NCBI RefSeq assembly: GCF_036788415.1
Contig: NZ_DAIQNN010000007.1
Span: forward strand, 19,580 to 83,579
Source of the DNA: Rubrimonas sp036788415
GTDB lineage: Bacteria; Pseudomonadota; Alphaproteobacteria; Rhodobacterales; Rhodobacteraceae
DNA: 64,000 nt
Direction: 5' to 3'
This document shows, in pieces, positions 25,251 through 35,413 of this stretch. The notes under the pieces were generated by a model. It searched no databases. It saw only the letters and a program-made list of their open reading frames with translations, and had not been told where the DNA came from. Numbering within the stretch: the stretch's first letter is position 1; the number at the start of each line of letters is the position of its first letter. The translations under genes and the position numbers were made by a program.

Positions 25251-25538
25251 GTGTCGCCGGTCTCTCCCGTCTCCGCGCGGGCTCGCATGCGCGAAATTTC
25301 CTCTGTCGGGAACCTAGAAGCACGCGAAGATCAACGCAATGTTGCGCGCGACGCCGCTTCGCGCGGATTCGGCGTGACGGCGCGGCCGATTCGCGACATA
25401 GAGAACGGATGAGCGATGCGAGCCGCCCCTGCGCGATCTGCATTCGCCGCTGACCCACGGTCCGCGGCGCCTCATCCTTTCCAGACCGCTCGGGAAGATG
25501 CTATCGCCGCCGCGGCGCAACCCGCGAGCCCGGAACAC

Positions 25539-26914
<1,376 letters not shown>

Positions 26915-26918
<4 letters not shown>

Positions 26919-28555
26919 CCCGCGAGCGCCTCACCCTCTACGACACCACGCTGCGCGACGGGCAGCAGACGCAGGGCGTGGACTTCTCCGCCGAGGACAA
27001 GCGGCGGATCGCCCGCGCGCTCGACCGGCTCGGGATCGACTATGTCGAGGGCGGCTGGCCCGGCGCCAACCCAACCGACAGCGAGTTCTTCCGCGAGCCG
27101 CCGACCCTCGCCACCGCCCGCCTCGCCGCCTTCGGCATGACCAAGCGCGCGGGCCGCTCCGCCGAGAACGACGAAGTGCTCGCCGAAGTGGTCAATGCGG
27201 GGACGCCGGTGGTCTGCCTCGTCGGCAAGACGCATGATTTCCATGTCGAGACGGCGCTGGGCGTGACGCTCGACGAGAATCGCGAGAACATCCGCGAGTC
27301 GGTGCGCCGGATCGTCGAACTGGGGCGCGAGGCGATCTTCGACGCAGAGCACTTCTTCGACGGCTGGAAGGCCAATCCCGACTACGCGCTCGCCTGCGCG
27401 GTGGACGCCTACGAGGCCGGGGCCCGCTGGGTGGTGCTCTGCGACACCAATGGCGGAACCATGCCGGCGGAGATCGGGCGGATCACCGCGGAAGTCTGCG
27501 CCCGCATCCCCGGAAGCCATGTCGGAATCCACACCCACAATGACACCGAACAGGCGGTGGCGGGGTCGCTTGCGGCGGTCGAGGCCGGGGCGCGGCAGGT
27601 GCAGGGCACGCTGAACGGGCTCGGCGAGCGCTGCGGCAACGCCAATCTCGTCTCGCTGATCCCGACGCTGCTGCTCAAGGAGCCCTTCGCCAGCCGCTTC
27701 GCGACCGGCGTGCGCCCGGAGGCGCTGGAGAGCCTGACCACCGTCAGCCGCAAGCTCGACGAAATCCTCAATCGCCAGCCCGACCGTCACGCGCCTTACG
27801 TCGGCGCGGCGGCCTTCGCGCACAAGGCGGGGCTGCACGCCTCGGCCATCGCCAAGGACCCGACCACCTACGAGCATGTTCCGCCCGAGACGGTCGGCAA
27901 CGCCCGCGTGATCCCGATGAGCAATCAGGCGGGGCGCTCGAACCTCGTGAAGCGGCTGGCGGAGGCGGGGATCGCGGTTGACGCGCGCGACGACCGCCTC
28001 GGGCCGCTGCTCGCGGCGGTGAAGGAGCGCGAGGATCAGGGCTTCGCCTATGACAGCGCGGCGGCGAGTTTCGAATTGCTCGCGCGCGACCATCTCGGAC
28101 TGCGCCCGCGCTATTTCACCGTCGAGCGGTTCCGGGTGACTGTCGAGCGGCGCTTCAACGCGCGCGGCGAGAAGGTGACGGTGTCGGAGGCCGTCGTTGT
28201 GGTGAATGTGGACGGGCATCGCGCGATCTCGGCGTCGGAATCGCTCGACCCGCTCACCGGCGCCGATCAGGGTCCGGTCAACGCGCTGGCCCGCGCGCTG
28301 CGGCGCGACCTCGGCAAGTATCAGGACTACATCGACGATTTCCGGCTGACCGACTTCAAGGTGCGGATCCTGACCGGCGGCACCGAAGCCGTGACGCGCG
28401 TGCTGATCGAGAGCGGCGACGCGACCGGCGCGCGTTGGTCGACCGTCGGCGTCTCGGCCAACATCGTCGACGCCTCGGCGCAGGCGCTGCTGGATGCGAT
28501 CGAGTGGAAGCTGATCCGCGACGGCGCGCCGGTCGCTCAAGCCGCCGCCGAGTGA
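26915..28555 (+). CDS. cimA: (R)-citramalate synthase
   Basis: A 546-residue enzyme of the HMGL/LeuA family that condenses pyruvate with acetyl-CoA to citramalate, the threonine-independent route to isoleucine. TLYDTTLRDGQQTQGVDFS gives the catalytic Arg-Asp of the DTTLRDG motif. GIHTHNDTEQAVAGSL supplies metal-binding His residues, and HKAGLHASAI is the linker signature. The C-terminal regulatory (LeuA dimer-type) domain is present. The QQTQGVDF variant and the length fit the CimA type better than isopropylmalate synthase. It is coupled to cysS upstream and, by a GTGA overlap, to the next gene. Confidence 0.93.
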
Positions 28556-29316
28556 GCGCGCCGGCGCTCGACCCGGTCGCCGATCTGGTGCGCCGCGGCG
28601 ACCCGGATCGGTTCCTGTCGGCGATGACGGCCCCGGAGCCGGGGCGGTCGCGGCTGATGGCGCTCTACGCCTTCAACCTCGAACTCGCCCGCGCGCCTTT
28701 CGCCGTCTCCGAGCCGATGCTGGCGCGCATCCGCCTGCAATGGTGGCGCGAGGCGCTGGAGGAGGGCAGGGCGGGCCGCCCCCGCCGCCACGAAGTCGCC
28801 GAACCGCTCGCCGCCGCAATCGCAGAGGCAGGCGCGCCACAGGAGCCCTTCGAGCGGCTGATCTCGGCATGGGAGCGGGCGGTGGACGCGCCGCCCGAGG
28901 GCGCGGCGCTGGCGGGCTGGCTGCGCGACACCGGCGCGCCGGTTCTCTCGCTGGCGGCGCGCATGCTCGCGCCAGAGGGCGCCGATGCGCTCGCGGAACC
29001 CGCCGGTTTCGCCTTCGCCGCCGCCGCATGGGCTCGCGCCGCGCCGGCGCTGGGCGCGCGGGGGTGGTCGGTTCCGCCTGCGAAGGACGCTCAGGCCCTC
29101 GCGCGCGCGGCGCTGGCCGAACTCGCGCAGGCCCGCTCCGGGCGCGGCGCGGCGCCGAAGGCCGCAACGCCGGCCTTCGCGGCGGGCTGGTTGGCGGCCC
29201 CGACGCTGCGCGCCGCGTCGCGCCCCGATTTCGACCCGATGCGCGGCCCGCCCGAGCCGTCGCCCTTCCGCCGCCGCGCCGGATTGCTCTGGGTTGCGGC
29301 GACGGGCGGATGGTGA
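28552..29316 (+). CDS. Squalene/phytoene synthase-like protein (NDUFAF6 type)
   Basis: A 254-residue all-alpha protein of the squalene/phytoene synthase superfamily. The opening DPDRFLSAMTAPEP and YAFNLELARAPFAVSEPMLARIRLQWWREAL-type stretch (split around residues 40-70) match the branch that includes mitochondrial complex I assembly factor NDUFAF6. The Asp-rich DxxxD substrate motifs of true prenyl synthases are not visible, so a non-synthase role is likely. The GTG start at 28552 overlaps the cimA stop (GTGA). It is convergent with secB, with only 4 bp between them. Confidence 0.8.
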   Translation: MSAPALDPVADLVRRGDPDRFLSAMTAPEPGRSRLMALYAFNLELARAPFAVSEPMLARIRLQWWREALEEGRAGRPRRHEVAEPLAAAIAEAGAPQEPFERLISAWERAVDAPPEGAALAGWLRDTGAPVLSLAARMLAPEGADALAEPAGFAFAAAAWARAAPALGARGWSVPPAKDAQALARAALAELAQARSGRGAAPKAATPAFAAGWLAAPTLRAASRPDFDPMRGPPEPSPFRRRAGLLWVAATGGW

Positions 29317-29320
29317 GGCG

Positions 29321-29821
29321 TCAGGCCTGCGCGGGCTCCGCGCTTTCGGCGACGCGGCGGCGCTCCAGTTCCTGCCGGTAGATCGCCGCGAAGTCGATCA
29401 GGTCGAGCATCAGCGGCGGGTAGCCGCCGTCGCGGGTCACATCGGCGAGGATGCGGCGCGCGAAGGGGAACAGGATGCGCGGGCATTCGATCAGCAGGAA
29501 CGGGCGCAGATGCGTCTCCGGCACGCCGGTGACCGTGAAGACGCCGGCGTAGTCGAGTTCGACCACGAAGGCCGTCGCCTCGCCATGCGTCGCCTTCGCG
29601 GTAAGCTTCAGCATCACCTCGTAGCGGTTCTCGCCGCGCGGGCTGGCGTCGAGATTGACCGCGACCTTGATGTCGGGGCGGCCCTGCTGGGCGGTCTCCG
29701 GCTTCATCGCGGCGACGTTCTCGAAGGACAGGTCGCGGGCGTATTGCGCGACGAGGCTGACCTGCGGGTTGAGCTGCTGCGGCTCCTGAGGCGCTGCGCC
29801 GTTCGAATCGGTGTCGGTCAT
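29321..29821 (-). CDS. secB: Protein-export chaperone SecB
   Basis: A 166-residue SecB, which keeps preproteins unfolded and hands them to SecA. Typical features are the QYARDLSFEN segment with residues of the substrate groove, DIKVAVNLDASPRGENRYEV, then CPRILFPFARRILADVTRDGG (the family's most conserved patch, near the C-terminal third) and FAAIYRQ. The acidic N-terminal tail is common in alphaproteobacteria. The stop is 4 bp from the convergent NDUFAF6-like gene, leaving no room for a dedicated terminator. Confidence 0.96.
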   Translation of the reverse strand: MTDTDSNGAAPQEPQQLNPQVSLVAQYARDLSFENVAAMKPETAQQGRPDIKVAVNLDASPRGENRYEVMLKLTAKATHGEATAFVVELDYAGVFTVTGVPETHLRPFLLIECPRILFPFARRILADVTRDGGYPPLMLDLIDFAAIYRQELERRRVAESAEPAQA

Positions 29822-29937
29822 CGAAAACTCCGTGTGGCTGACGCGGAAGGGTCCGCGCGCTGGCGCGGGGCTAGCATGGGCCGCCGCCTCTAGCAAACCT
29901 CGATCCGGCTCCGATGGCGCGAGGCGAGGGCGCCTGT

Positions 29938-30426
29938 TCAGTCGGGGTCGCGACGCGGCGGCGTCTCGGTGACGTCGCGATATTCGGTCTCGATCACCCC
30001 GTCCTCGACTGGCCCCGCCCGCCCGCCGCCGCGATGAAACCCGCCGTCCGCCCCGGTCCATGTCGTCCGCACGACGCGCGCGGCCATTCGCGGCCGCGCC
30101 CAGTCGATAAGCCTCTCGCGGATCGGGGCGTTGAGCAGGGCGAAGCCGACGCCGTCGGTGAAGAAGCCCGGCGTCAGCAGCAGCGCGCCGGCGAACAGGA
30201 TCAGCGCGCCCTGCGCGAGCTGGTCGGAGGGGTCCTCGCCGCGCGCCATCGCGGCCTGAAGCCGCTGCACGGTGGCGAGGCCCTGCCGGCGCAGCATGCT
30301 CGCGCCGATCGCGGCGGTCAGGATCACCACCAGAATCGTCGGCCACAGCCCGATCAGACCGCCGATCTGGATGAACAGGACGATCTCGATCAGCGGCACG
30401 GCGATCAGCGCGGCGAGCAACCACAT
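29938..30426 (-). CDS. fxsA: FxsA family membrane protein
   Basis: A 162-residue FxsA protein with three to four membrane segments: WLLAALIAVPLIEIVLFI, IGLWPTILVVILTAAIG and GALILFAGALLLTPGFFTD. The signature LLTPGFFTDGVGFALL is clear. E. coli FxsA lessens phage T7 exclusion by F plasmids; the normal cell role is unknown. The cytoplasmic tail is Arg/Gly-rich and poorly conserved. Placement between secB and a Tim44-like gene is a standard alphaproteobacterial arrangement. Confidence 0.93.
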   Translation of the reverse strand: MWLLAALIAVPLIEIVLFIQIGGLIGLWPTILVVILTAAIGASMLRRQGLATVQRLQAAMARGEDPSDQLAQGALILFAGALLLTPGFFTDGVGFALLNAPIRERLIDWARPRMAARVVRTTWTGADGGFHRGGGRAGPVEDGVIETEYRDVTETPPRRDPD

Positions 30427-30571
30427 GCGCGGTCTCCGGAAATGGCCCGCAGCGATGGACAGCGGGCGTTGCGCGCCATACATAAGGCCCAACGTCGCCA
30501 CGCGCCAACCGCCGATGGGTCGGGGCGGCGAATGGCGCGGGCGCGCCGAACGCAGGCAGGGATCGCGGTTC

Positions 30572-31246
30572 ATGACGAGCGGCATCATCGAGACGATCAT
30601 CCTCGCGGCGATCGCGTTGTTTCTAGTATTCAAGCTGCGCGGCGTGCTGGGAACCAAGACGGGCCTCGAAGAGCAGCAGGGCGCGCGCGTCCGCGCACCG
30701 GCGCCCTCGCGCAGCGCGCCCGCAGGGCCCGTGCCGGTGGCCGAGGCGAACGAGATCGATCCCGACAGCGCGACCGTCGCCGAAGGCGACCGCGAGATCG
30801 GCGAGGCGCTGAGCGCGATGCGCCGGGCCGAACCTTCCTTCCTTCCCAGCGAGTTCATGGGCGGCGCGCGCGGCGCCTTCGAGATGATCCTGATGGCGTT
30901 CGAACAGGGCGATCTGGACACGTTGCGCCAGTTCCTCGCGCCCGAGGTCTTCGCCGGCTTCGAGGCCGCGATCGCCGAACGTCGCGAGAACGGCTACACC
31001 GTCGACGCGCGCTTCATCGGGGTGCGCGAGGCGCAGGTCGTCGCCGCGCGCTACGACGCCGCAACGCGCGAGGCCGAAATCGCCGTGCGCTTCACGGCCG
31101 AGATGATCACCGTGGTCCGCGACGCCGACCTCCAGATCGTCGAGGGCGACCCCAACGAGATCCGTCGCGAGAGCGACGTCTGGACCTTTGGCCGCCGCAT
31201 GGGCGCTTCCGACCCGAACTGGCGGCTGGTCGCCACCGGCGGTTGA
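30572..31246 (+). CDS. Tim44-like (TimA) membrane-anchored protein
   Basis: A 224-residue protein with an N-terminal membrane anchor (ETIILAAIALFLVFKLRGVLG, about residues 6-26), a Pro/Ala-rich linker and a C-terminal Tim44-like domain (FLPSEFMGGARGAFEMILMA to the end). The end VWTFGRRMGASDPNWRLVAT is the family signature. Bacterial Tim44-like proteins (TimA) sit on the inner membrane and resemble the mitochondrial import motor subunit; a role in inner-membrane protein handling is likely but unproven. It is divergent from fxsA and 7 bp upstream of the Smr gene. Confidence 0.92.
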   Translation: MTSGIIETIILAAIALFLVFKLRGVLGTKTGLEEQQGARVRAPAPSRSAPAGPVPVAEANEIDPDSATVAEGDREIGEALSAMRRAEPSFLPSEFMGGARGAFEMILMAFEQGDLDTLRQFLAPEVFAGFEAAIAERRENGYTVDARFIGVREAQVVAARYDAATREAEIAVRFTAEMITVVRDADLQIVEGDPNEIRRESDVWTFGRRMGASDPNWRLVATGG

Positions 31247-31253
31247 GTGGGCG

Positions 31254-31889
31254 ATGGCGGGAGCTCGGCGCCTTCCCGGACGCCGGGCGCGGCGCTCCGC
31301 CGACGATCTGAGCGCCGAGGACCGCGCGCTCTGGGAACAGGTCGCCGCCTCAGCGCGCCCGCTCGTCGCAAGGCCGCTCCGCGCGGCCCATCCGGCGCCT
31401 GACGCGCCTCGGGCCCATCCGACGCCGCATCCGCCTCCGCATCCCGCGCCGACGCCCCGCATCGTGAAGCCGGCGGGCCGTCCGGCGCCGCCGGTCGCCT
31501 GGCGCGTCGGCCCCGAGAGCGACCGCCCCCTCCCGGCGCGTCCGGGGACGCCCGGGCTCGACCGCAACACCGCGCGGCGCCTGGGGCAGGGGCGGCGGGC
31601 GCCCGAGGCGCGGCTCGATCTACACGGCATGACCTCCGACGCGGCGCACGGCGCGCTCACGCGGTTCGTCATGGAGTCCGCGGCGCTTGGGCGGCGCTGC
31701 GTGCTGGTGGTGACCGGCAAGGGGCGCTGTCCGCAGAGCGGCGGGCGCGGCGAGGGCGTGTTGCGGCGCGACGCGCCGCGCTGGCTGGGCGTCGCGCCGC
31801 TCGCGGCCGAAGTGGTCGGGGTGTTCGAGGCGCATGCCCGCCATGGCGGCGGCGGGGCGCTCTACGTCTATCTGCGCCGCCGGCGCTGA
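31254..31889 (+). CDS. Smr/MutS-domain protein
   Basis: A 211-residue protein. A basic N-terminus (RRLPGRRARRSADDLSAEDR) leads into a long low-complexity Pro/His/Ala linker (about residues 38-100). The Smr domain then starts LDLHGMTSDAAHGAL and contains RCVLVVTGKG and the HGGGGALYVYLRR end. The LDLHG and TGKG motifs define the domain; Smr domains act as nucleases or nucleic-acid-binding units. In many Rhodobacterales an mltA gene lies between the Tim44-like gene and smr; here they are only 7 bp apart. Confidence 0.92.
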   Translation: MAGARRLPGRRARRSADDLSAEDRALWEQVAASARPLVARPLRAAHPAPDAPRAHPTPHPPPHPAPTPRIVKPAGRPAPPVAWRVGPESDRPLPARPGTPGLDRNTARRLGQGRRAPEARLDLHGMTSDAAHGALTRFVMESAALGRRCVLVVTGKGRCPQSGGRGEGVLRRDAPRWLGVAPLAAEVVGVFEAHARHGGGGALYVYLRRRR

Positions 31890-31898
31890 GGGTCCGCC

Positions 31899-31921
31899 GC
31901 GCCGGGCGATTCCCGGCGCGC
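31899..31921. terminator. Bidirectional hairpin between smr and glsB-like gene
   Basis: CGCGCCGGG (31899-31907) pairs perfectly with CCCGGCGCG (31913-31921) around a CGATT loop, in the 67-bp gap between two convergent genes. No T-run is present on either side. Confidence 0.55.
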
Positions 31922-31956
31922 CCATGGCGGCGGAGGCCTTGCGCCGACCGGGGCTC

Positions 31957-32190
31957 TCAGCGCTCCTTCAGCGCGCCGAGCAGCGCGACGATGACGAGGC
32001 CGCCGATCAGCCCGCCGACGATCCCGCCCGCCAGCCCCGGAAAGCCGAGATTGAAGGCCAGCGCCCCCCCCGCGACGCCGCCGCCGAGGCCGAGCCCGGC
32101 GTCGCCGCCCGCTCCGAACGTCGGTCGGACGAAGCGGCTGAACAGCCAGCCTGCGAGCGCGCCGCAGATCATCCACGCCAGATAGGTCAT
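31957..32190 (-). CDS. GlsB/YeaQ/YmgE-like small membrane protein
   Basis: A 77-residue, very hydrophobic, Gly-rich protein with two or three membrane segments: YLAWMICGALAGWLFSRFV at the N-terminus, then GGGVAGGALAFNLGFPGL and GGLIGGLVIVALLGALK. Gly zipper-like spacing and size fit the GlsB/YeaQ/YmgE family (transglycosylase-associated, stress-linked), whose function is unknown. The ATG at 32190 overlaps the end of fmt (ATGA), so it should be co-translated with fmt. Confidence 0.75.
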   Translation of the reverse strand: MTYLAWMICGALAGWLFSRFVRPTFGAGGDAGLGLGGGVAGGALAFNLGFPGLAGGIVGGLIGGLVIVALLGALKER

Positions 32191-33122
32191 CGCGTCTCTC
32201 CCTCGTCGTCGCATCCGAGCATAGAGCCCTTCGGCGCGGAAAACCCGCGCAGAAGCGTCTCGCGATCCATGACGGCGCGGCCCGGGCGCTGGGCGGTCTG
32301 GATGCGCAGCGCGCCGCGCCCGCAGGCGATCAGCAGCGCGTCGTCGAGCGCTTCGCCGGGGCGGCCCGCCCCAGCCTCCGGCGTCGCAAGCAGCACCTTG
32401 AGGCGCTCGCCGTTCAGCGAGGTCCAGGCGCCGGGGGCGGGCGAGAGCCCGCGGATCTGGCGGTCGAGCGCCTCCGCGTCGCGCGTCCAGTCGATGCGGG
32501 CTTCGTCCTTGTCGATCTTGGTGGCGTAGAGCGCGCCTTCCTCCGGCTGCGCTCGCGGCGTCAACCGGTCCGCCGCGAAGCCCTCCAGCGCCTCCAGCAT
32601 CAGCTCTCCACCCATCTGCGCCAGCCGCGCGGTCAGCGCGCCCGCCGTCTCGCGCGGCCCGATGGACGTGCGGAGATCCAAGAGCACCGGCCCGGTGTCG
32701 AGGCCGCGCTCCATGACCATCGCGCAAAGGCCCGTCTCGGCGTCGCCGGCCATGATCGCGCGCTGGATCGGCGCGGCGCCCCGCCAGCGCGGCAAGAGCG
32801 AGCCGTGCAGGTTGAGGCAGCCGAGGCGGGGCGCGCGCAGGATCGGCTCGGGCAGGATCAGCCCGTAGGCCACCACCACCGCCGCATCGAGGTCGAGGGC
32901 GGCGAAGGCGTCGCGGTCGGCGGGGTCGCGGAAGTTCAGCGGGCTGCGCACCGGCAGGCCCAGCGCCTCGGCGCGCGCCTGCACGGGGGAGGGGCGGGGC
33001 TTCTTGCCCCGCCCCGCCGGGCGCGGCGGCTGGGTGTAGACGGCGGCGATCTCATGGCTCTCCGCGAGCGCGTCGAGCGTCGGGACCGCGAAGTCCGGCG
33101 TGCCCATGAAGGCGAGGCGCAT
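32187..33122 (-). CDS. fmt: Methionyl-tRNA formyltransferase
   Basis: A 311-residue Fmt, which formylates initiator Met-tRNA using 10-formyl-THF. It starts MRLAFMGTPDFAVPTLDAL. The catalytic-site signature GCLNLHGSLLPRWRGAAPIQ is about residues 100-119, and the catalytic Asp is in ERGLDTGPVL. The C-terminal OB-like tRNA-binding domain is present. It lies 4 bp downstream of def, the usual def-fmt pair that adds and later removes the formyl group. Confidence 0.96.
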   Translation of the reverse strand: MRLAFMGTPDFAVPTLDALAESHEIAAVYTQPPRPAGRGKKPRPSPVQARAEALGLPVRSPLNFRDPADRDAFAALDLDAAVVVAYGLILPEPILRAPRLGCLNLHGSLLPRWRGAAPIQRAIMAGDAETGLCAMVMERGLDTGPVLLDLRTSIGPRETAGALTARLAQMGGELMLEALEGFAADRLTPRAQPEEGALYATKIDKDEARIDWTRDAEALDRQIRGLSPAPGAWTSLNGERLKVLLATPEAGAGRPGEALDDALLIACGRGALRIQTAQRPGRAVMDRETLLRGFSAPKGSMLGCDDEGETR

Positions 33123-33126
33123 CGGC

Positions 33127-33663
33127 TCAGACCGTGGCGGCGGCTGCGGTCTTGGCGCGCTCGCGCTTGAGCTTCTTCATCTTGGCGGTGATCAGCATCC
33201 GCCGCGCCGCGCCGAGATAATCGATGAAGAGCTTGCCGTTGAGATGGTCGATCTCGTGCTGGACGCAGGTCGCCCAGAGGCCGCCGAAATCGCGCTCCTC
33301 GATCTGGCCTTCCGGGCTCAGCCAGCGCACGCGCACTTCGGCGGGCCGGGTGACGAAGCCGAAGATGTCGGGCAGCGAGAGGCACCCCTCCTCGTGCTCG
33401 TTCAGCGCGTCGGAGGCGGCGACGATCTCGGGGTTGAGCATGGCGATGGGCTGGCGCGTCGTCTCCTTTTCCGCGCAGTCCATCACGATGGCGCGCGCGT
33501 CCACGCCGATCTGCGGGGCGGCGAGGCCGATGCCGGGCGCGTCGTACATCGTCGCGAGCATCTCCGACAGCAGCGCGCGGGTCGCGTCGGTCACATCGGC
33601 GACGGGCGCGCAGCGGCGCTTCAGGCGCGGATCGGGGTGCAGCAGGATCGGGCGGCGGCTCAT
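33127..33663 (-). CDS. def: Peptide deformylase
   Basis: A 178-residue deformylase, which removes the N-formyl group from new proteins. All three motifs are present: GIGLAAPQIG (44-53), EGCLSLP (92-98, metal-ligand Cys94) and QHEIDH (135-140, two His ligands and catalytic Glu137). The C-terminus is short and Lys/Arg/Ala-rich. It heads the def-fmt-glsB-like row and is divergent from the patB-like gene. Confidence 0.97.
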   Translation of the reverse strand: MSRRPILLHPDPRLKRRCAPVADVTDATRALLSEMLATMYDAPGIGLAAPQIGVDARAIVMDCAEKETTRQPIAMLNPEIVAASDALNEHEEGCLSLPDIFGFVTRPAEVRVRWLSPEGQIEERDFGGLWATCVQHEIDHLNGKLFIDYLGAARRMLITAKMKKLKRERAKTAAAATV

Positions 33664-33779
33664 GACGACGAGGTAGAGAGGGGCGGGCCGGGGGTCAATC
33701 CCTCCCGCCCTTCCCCCGCCTTGCCGCGCGCCGCCCCGGGGGCTAGGGAACCAGCGTCCACAGCAGGGAACGGAGCGCC

Positions 33780-34964
33780 ATGGCATTCGACTTCGACGCG
33801 GCGGTGGAGCGGCGCGGCACGCACTCCAAGAAGTGGGACCAGATCGCGGCCGCGACTGGCGTGGCCGCCGCTGACGGCATCCCGATGTGGATCGCCGACA
33901 TGGACTTCCCCGCGCCGCCGCCAGTCCGTGCGAGCCTCGCCGCCGCCGTCGCGCACGGGGTCTTCGGCTATTTCGGCGAACCGGCCTCATGGCGCGACGC
34001 GGTCGCGGGGTGGGCCTTGCGCAGGCATGGCTGGGAGATCGATACGCGGTGGATCACCCCCTCGGGCGGCGTTTGCGGCGCGATGGGGATAGCGATCCGG
34101 GCGTTCAGCGAACCGGGCGAGGGCGTGGCGCTGTTCCCGCCGCTCTACACGGGCTTCTCCGGCATGGTGCGCGCCACGGGGCGGCGGATCGTCGAGGCGC
34201 CATTGGCTCAGATGCAGGGCCGCTTCGCGATGGATCTCGAGGCGCTGGCGCGAGACCTGCCCGAGGACGTCCGAATCGTGATGCTCTGCAACCCGCACAA
34301 TCCCGGCGGAACGGTCTGGACCCCGGCGGAAATCCGCGCCCTCGCGGAGTTCTGCGCCGAGCGCGGGCTGGTGCTCGTTTCCGACGAAGTGTGGCGCGAC
34401 CTCGTCTATCCGGAGGCGCGTTTCACGCCGGCGGCTCTGGCTGCGCCGGATTGCGCCGACAGGATCGTGACGCTGAGCGCGCCGTCGAAGACCTTCAACA
34501 CCGCCGGGCTGCGCTGCGCCGAAGTCGTCATCTCCGACGAGGAGTTGCGCCGACGCTATCGCCGCGAGGCGCATGGCTCGGAGGCGACGGCGGTCAACAG
34601 CCTCGGCTTCATCGCCGCGGAGGCGGCTTACGCTGGCGGAGCGTCCTGGCTCGACGCGCTTCTGCCCTATCTCGCCGCCAATCGCGACCGCTTCGCGGCG
34701 GGCGTGGCCGAGGCGATCCCCGGAGCGCGCCCGATGGCGCTGCAATCGACCTATCTCGCCTGGGTGGATTTCGCCGGAACGGGGCTGGCGCAGGACGAGG
34801 CGATGCGCCGCCTGCGCGACGTGGCGCGGATCGGCGTGAACGAGGGGCCGAGCTTCGGTCCCGGCGGAGAGCGTTGCGCGCGCTTCAATTTCGCCTGCCC
34901 GCGCGCGACCCTCGACGCCGCGCTCGATCGTCTCGCCGCCGCCTTCGCCGATCTGCGGGGCTGA
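33780..34964 (+). CDS. PLP-dependent C-S lyase/aminotransferase (MalY/PatB type)
   Basis: A 394-residue fold-type I PLP enzyme. The MalY/PatB opening is seen in GTHSKKWD and PMWIADMDFPAPPPV. The PLP Lys is K237 in APSKTFNTAGLRC, and LCNPHNPGGTVW plus LVLVSDEVWRDLVY supply ring-binding residues. Members cleave cystathionine or cysteine conjugates (beta C-S lyase) or transaminate. I favour C-S lyase from the motif set. The start has GGAACGGAG upstream. It is a single-gene unit divergent from def. Confidence 0.9.
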   Translation: MAFDFDAAVERRGTHSKKWDQIAAATGVAAADGIPMWIADMDFPAPPPVRASLAAAVAHGVFGYFGEPASWRDAVAGWALRRHGWEIDTRWITPSGGVCGAMGIAIRAFSEPGEGVALFPPLYTGFSGMVRATGRRIVEAPLAQMQGRFAMDLEALARDLPEDVRIVMLCNPHNPGGTVWTPAEIRALAEFCAERGLVLVSDEVWRDLVYPEARFTPAALAAPDCADRIVTLSAPSKTFNTAGLRCAEVVISDEELRRRYRREAHGSEATAVNSLGFIAAEAAYAGGASWLDALLPYLAANRDRFAAGVAEAIPGARPMALQSTYLAWVDFAGTGLAQDEAMRRLRDVARIGVNEGPSFGPGGERCARFNFACPRATLDAALDRLAAAFADLRG

Positions 34965-34970
34965 GCCCGA

Positions 34971-35147
34971 TCAGGCGGCGCGGGCGAAGGAGAGGGGGTC
35001 GGATCGGCGCAGCGAGGCCTTCCAGAGCAGTGCTGCGGTCAACTCATCCGGGGGGCCGCCCATGCAGAATACAAAGGCTTCGATCCGCTCGATCTCGTCG
35101 TCGGTCAGATCGCCCAGCCGCATCTCCTGCGGCGCATCCTTCGCCAT
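34971..35147 (-). CDS. Small acidic protein, unknown
   Basis: A 58-residue protein starting MAKDAPQEMRLGDLTDDEIE, with a helical acidic first half and a basic Ser/Arg end (LRRSDPLSFARAA). I do not recognise it. The amphipathic DDEIERIEAFVFCM helix and the well-placed ATG after GGGACG suggest a real gene; the frame continues upstream to 35249 without obvious similarity. It is convergent with the patB-like gene (6 bp apart). Its promoter would fall in the unusually A/T-rich stretch upstream. Confidence 0.5.
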   Translation of the reverse strand: MAKDAPQEMRLGDLTDDEIERIEAFVFCMGGPPDELTAALLWKASLRRSDPLSFARAA

Positions 35148-35413
35148 CGTCCCACTCCACTGACGGCGCGCACCATGCGGCGCCGGACGCGGAAGGAACG
35201 CCTGAAAGCTCGATTTCATCCCGCGTCTGCACTCATCTTGATGGAACAAGATTCCAAGATCACGTTAAAATTCGAAATTAACTTATCCAGAGCCTATTTT
35301 GTGCGCTTTCGGCGACACCAGCGGCAACCACAGGTTGCAGCGCCCGAAAAATCGTCACGCTGACAGCGAGACTCCCCCCTGGCGCGTTGTGAAATGCGGC
35401 GAATCGCCCCGCC
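35148..35413. promoter_or_regulatory. A/T-rich intergenic region with dyads
   Basis: About half of the bases in 35221-35340 are A/T, far above the window's norm. Visible signals are GTTAA-N9-TTAAC (35264-35282) around a TTCGAA centre, TTATCCAGA (35283-35291, one mismatch from a DnaA box) and GCAACC-ACA-GGTTGC (35324-35338). No larger ORF occupies it. It lies upstream of the small acidic gene and downstream of the Gfo/Idh gene. Confidence 0.5.

Noticed and set aside
35283..35291. TTATCCAGA, one base from a DnaA box, in an A/T-rich region, as a replication origin
   Set aside because: A single imperfect box with no cluster, and no dnaA, dnaN, parA or similar gene nearby.
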